The notes beneath the pieces were generated by a model. It had not been told where the DNA came from. It made no database searches and saw nothing but the letters and a program-made list of their open reading frames with translations. Positions 62,767 to 64,000 of a stretch of DNA of 64,000 nucleotides are shown piece by piece; the stretch's first letter is position 1, and each line of letters opens with the position of its first letter. The position numbers and the translations under genes were made by a program. Source of the stretch: Ichthyophis bannanicus (taxonomy: Eukaryota > Chordata > Amphibia > Gymnophiona > Ichthyophiidae); contig JAWIIG010000025.1 of the NCBI GenBank assembly GCA_033557465.1, positions 10,362,501 through 10,426,500 on the forward strand, given 5' to 3'.

Positions 62767-62923
62767 GAGGTTGTTGACCCAATCCTTGGGCCGCACCTAG
62801 TCAGTCCTGTTTTCAGGATAACCACAATAAATATGCATATGAGAGAGATCTGCATGCAAATCTCTATCTTAAAAATCTGAGTGGCTAGGTGTGTCTCAAG
62901 GATTGGGTTGAGAACCAACGGTT
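62767..62923. mobile_element. MITE with ~38-bp inverted repeats
   Basis: Starts 'aggttgttgacccaatcctt' with 'cgcacctagtcagtc' and ends 'gagtggctaggtgtg' with 'aaggattgggttgagaacc', the imperfect complement. The centre 'tatgcatatgagag' / 'ctgcatgcaaatctc' is near-palindromic. Probably a hAT-type non-autonomous element; no target duplication was assigned. Confidence 0.65.
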
Positions 62924-63639
62924 TAATTTGTTTTGTATGGCTGTTCTATACATTTCTGAATATCTCTTTAGGTTTTATTGTAGGCTTTGACTAGAAGGGA
63001 CCTGTTTTTCCTCCAGTGGGCCGCTAGGATTATTCAGGCTACTGACATTCCTTGTAATAGTAGTTTTGTCTTTTGATCTTTCTAGGCCCTGAATCTTAAT
63101 GTTTAATAGGGCCACTTCTATCTTTTGGGAATTTCATTCTGTGTGGTTTCACCTAAATATTTGAACATCCCTCCTTAATAGGGTTGATTTGGTGTAATCT
63201 CACCAGATATGTTTGAAGGATCCTTTTAATTATGGAATTTCTGTAGTTTATCCAAAGGATAATATCTCATCTCATAAAAAGTTTGAAGCCATTTTCTACA
63301 ATTTTGCTTGATATGCAGATTTTGTTCTACTGAGAGTCTCTTCCCATTGTCTTCATCTAGCTTTTTACCTAGATCATCTTCTCAGATAGTTAGGGGTTTA
63401 TCTCCTCTGGCATTCAGTAGATATTTTGCTAAGGCGCAGACGTACCTCTAAACAAGGGAGGAGCTCTGTCAGAAGTGTCATCGATAGCTGCGAAGATCTC
63501 CTTGATTCACCACAGTAGTGAACGCTGCCTAAGGGAAAACGTTAAGCTGTAGCCTACTCAGTCTTGGCCTGCCCCTGATGGTTTGCTTTCCAGCATAGAG
63601 CAACCGCAGCATGAAAAAACGCTATCTAAGCTATTGTAT
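62924..63639. other. Intronic DNA, no gene
   Basis: No coding homology or clear repeat found. Confidence 0.5.
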
Positions 63640-64000
63640 GTGCATTTGGCTGTCTACTAGTACTGCTGGTTCCCCACTAAATTTTCTGTGTTCTTCTCAC
63701 AGAATTCTCCTCAGTCCCATCTACCAATCAACTGCTCATTGGGCGTCTTTGGCAACCTCCTGAAAATGGTTCTAACCCTTGTGCGCCAGCCCATGGCTGA
63801 TTCTTCTCTATGGGCATTTAATTTCAACAGCTCAAAACTGACCGAAGTGTCTGGTTTTTTTTCTATTGTTTTGCATTTTTTTCTCCTCTTCTACTAAGAC
63901 ACCTTCTCCTTCTGTCTTCTCTTACGCTGAACAACTTGCTCAGTATTTCTCAGATAAGATTCACAACTGAATAAAACCCCTCCAAAAAGTGTGTGAATCT
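63640..64000 (+). mobile_element. LINE ORF2 linker fragment (Jockey/L2-like)
   Basis: Reads 'NCSLGVFGNLLKMVLTLV' then, after T tracts, 'TPSPSVFSYAEQLAQYFSDK', resembling the linker between endonuclease and RT of L2-superfamily LINEs (compare 'HPQAFAEYLQSKI' in the LINE at 27624-27815). It continues past the window end. Confidence 0.5.

Noticed and set aside
1..64000. CRISPR array, bacterial operon, tRNA or rRNA genes
   Set aside because: No regularly spaced direct repeats, no tRNA cloverleaf or rRNA sequence was noticed; introns and LINEs show animal nuclear DNA.

Overview
This is vertebrate nuclear DNA. The only host coding sequence found is two internal exons (2443-2483 and 29560-29662, + strand) of UBE2J2, an ER-anchored ubiquitin-conjugating enzyme. 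The exons have matching phase and are separated by an intron of about 27 kb. Everything else is intron filled with transposable elements. The density of DIRS-type tyrosine-recombinase retrotransposons, together with CR1, L2, L1 and RTE LINEs and Tc1, mariner and hAT DNA elements, suggests a large-genome amphibian, most likely a caecilian. The species call is inference.

Layout. 1-1795: the end of one B-type DIRS, then the 3' half of an A-type DIRS. 2443-2483: UBE2J2 exon. 2568-5905: a solo DIRS terminus and a minus-strand DIRS (C1). 5905-18757: a second minus-strand DIRS (C2), split by an L1 ORF1 piece, a foldback element, a hAT MITE, a complete A-type DIRS (10611-16679) and an L2 tail. 18906-20201: a dead mariner. 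20550-21770: an L1 3' end. 21890-25440: a decayed DIRS (G) holding a CR1 tail. 25683-28600: a minus-strand L2-like LINE. 29560-29662: UBE2J2 exon. 29754-53374: one Tc1 element stretched to about 23.6 kb by a palindromic Penelope-like insertion, DIRS B (32990-38775), a nearly full CR1 (39689-43848) and DIRS copies B2 and E. 53590-56890: an RTE LINE. 56979-62513: DIRS D. 62514-64000: intron with a MITE and a LINE scrap.

The DIRS elements share one plan: inverted terminal repeats, an internal complementary region (ICR) that joins the complements of both termini, then gag, RT plus RNase H, and a tyrosine recombinase (YR) in three overlapping frames (gag to RT +1, RT to YR -1). B is almost intact; its only clear lesion is a 2-bp expansion in YR. 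D has gag and RT fused in one 1241-codon frame but a damaged YR. A keeps only gag open. The observations most worth following are the conserved TTT-TGA junction between gag and RT, the palindromic donor-like motif at DIRS right ends, a 60-bp micro-inversion in C1, hammerhead-like motifs in the palindromic insertion, and the nesting order recorded inside the Tc1 element.
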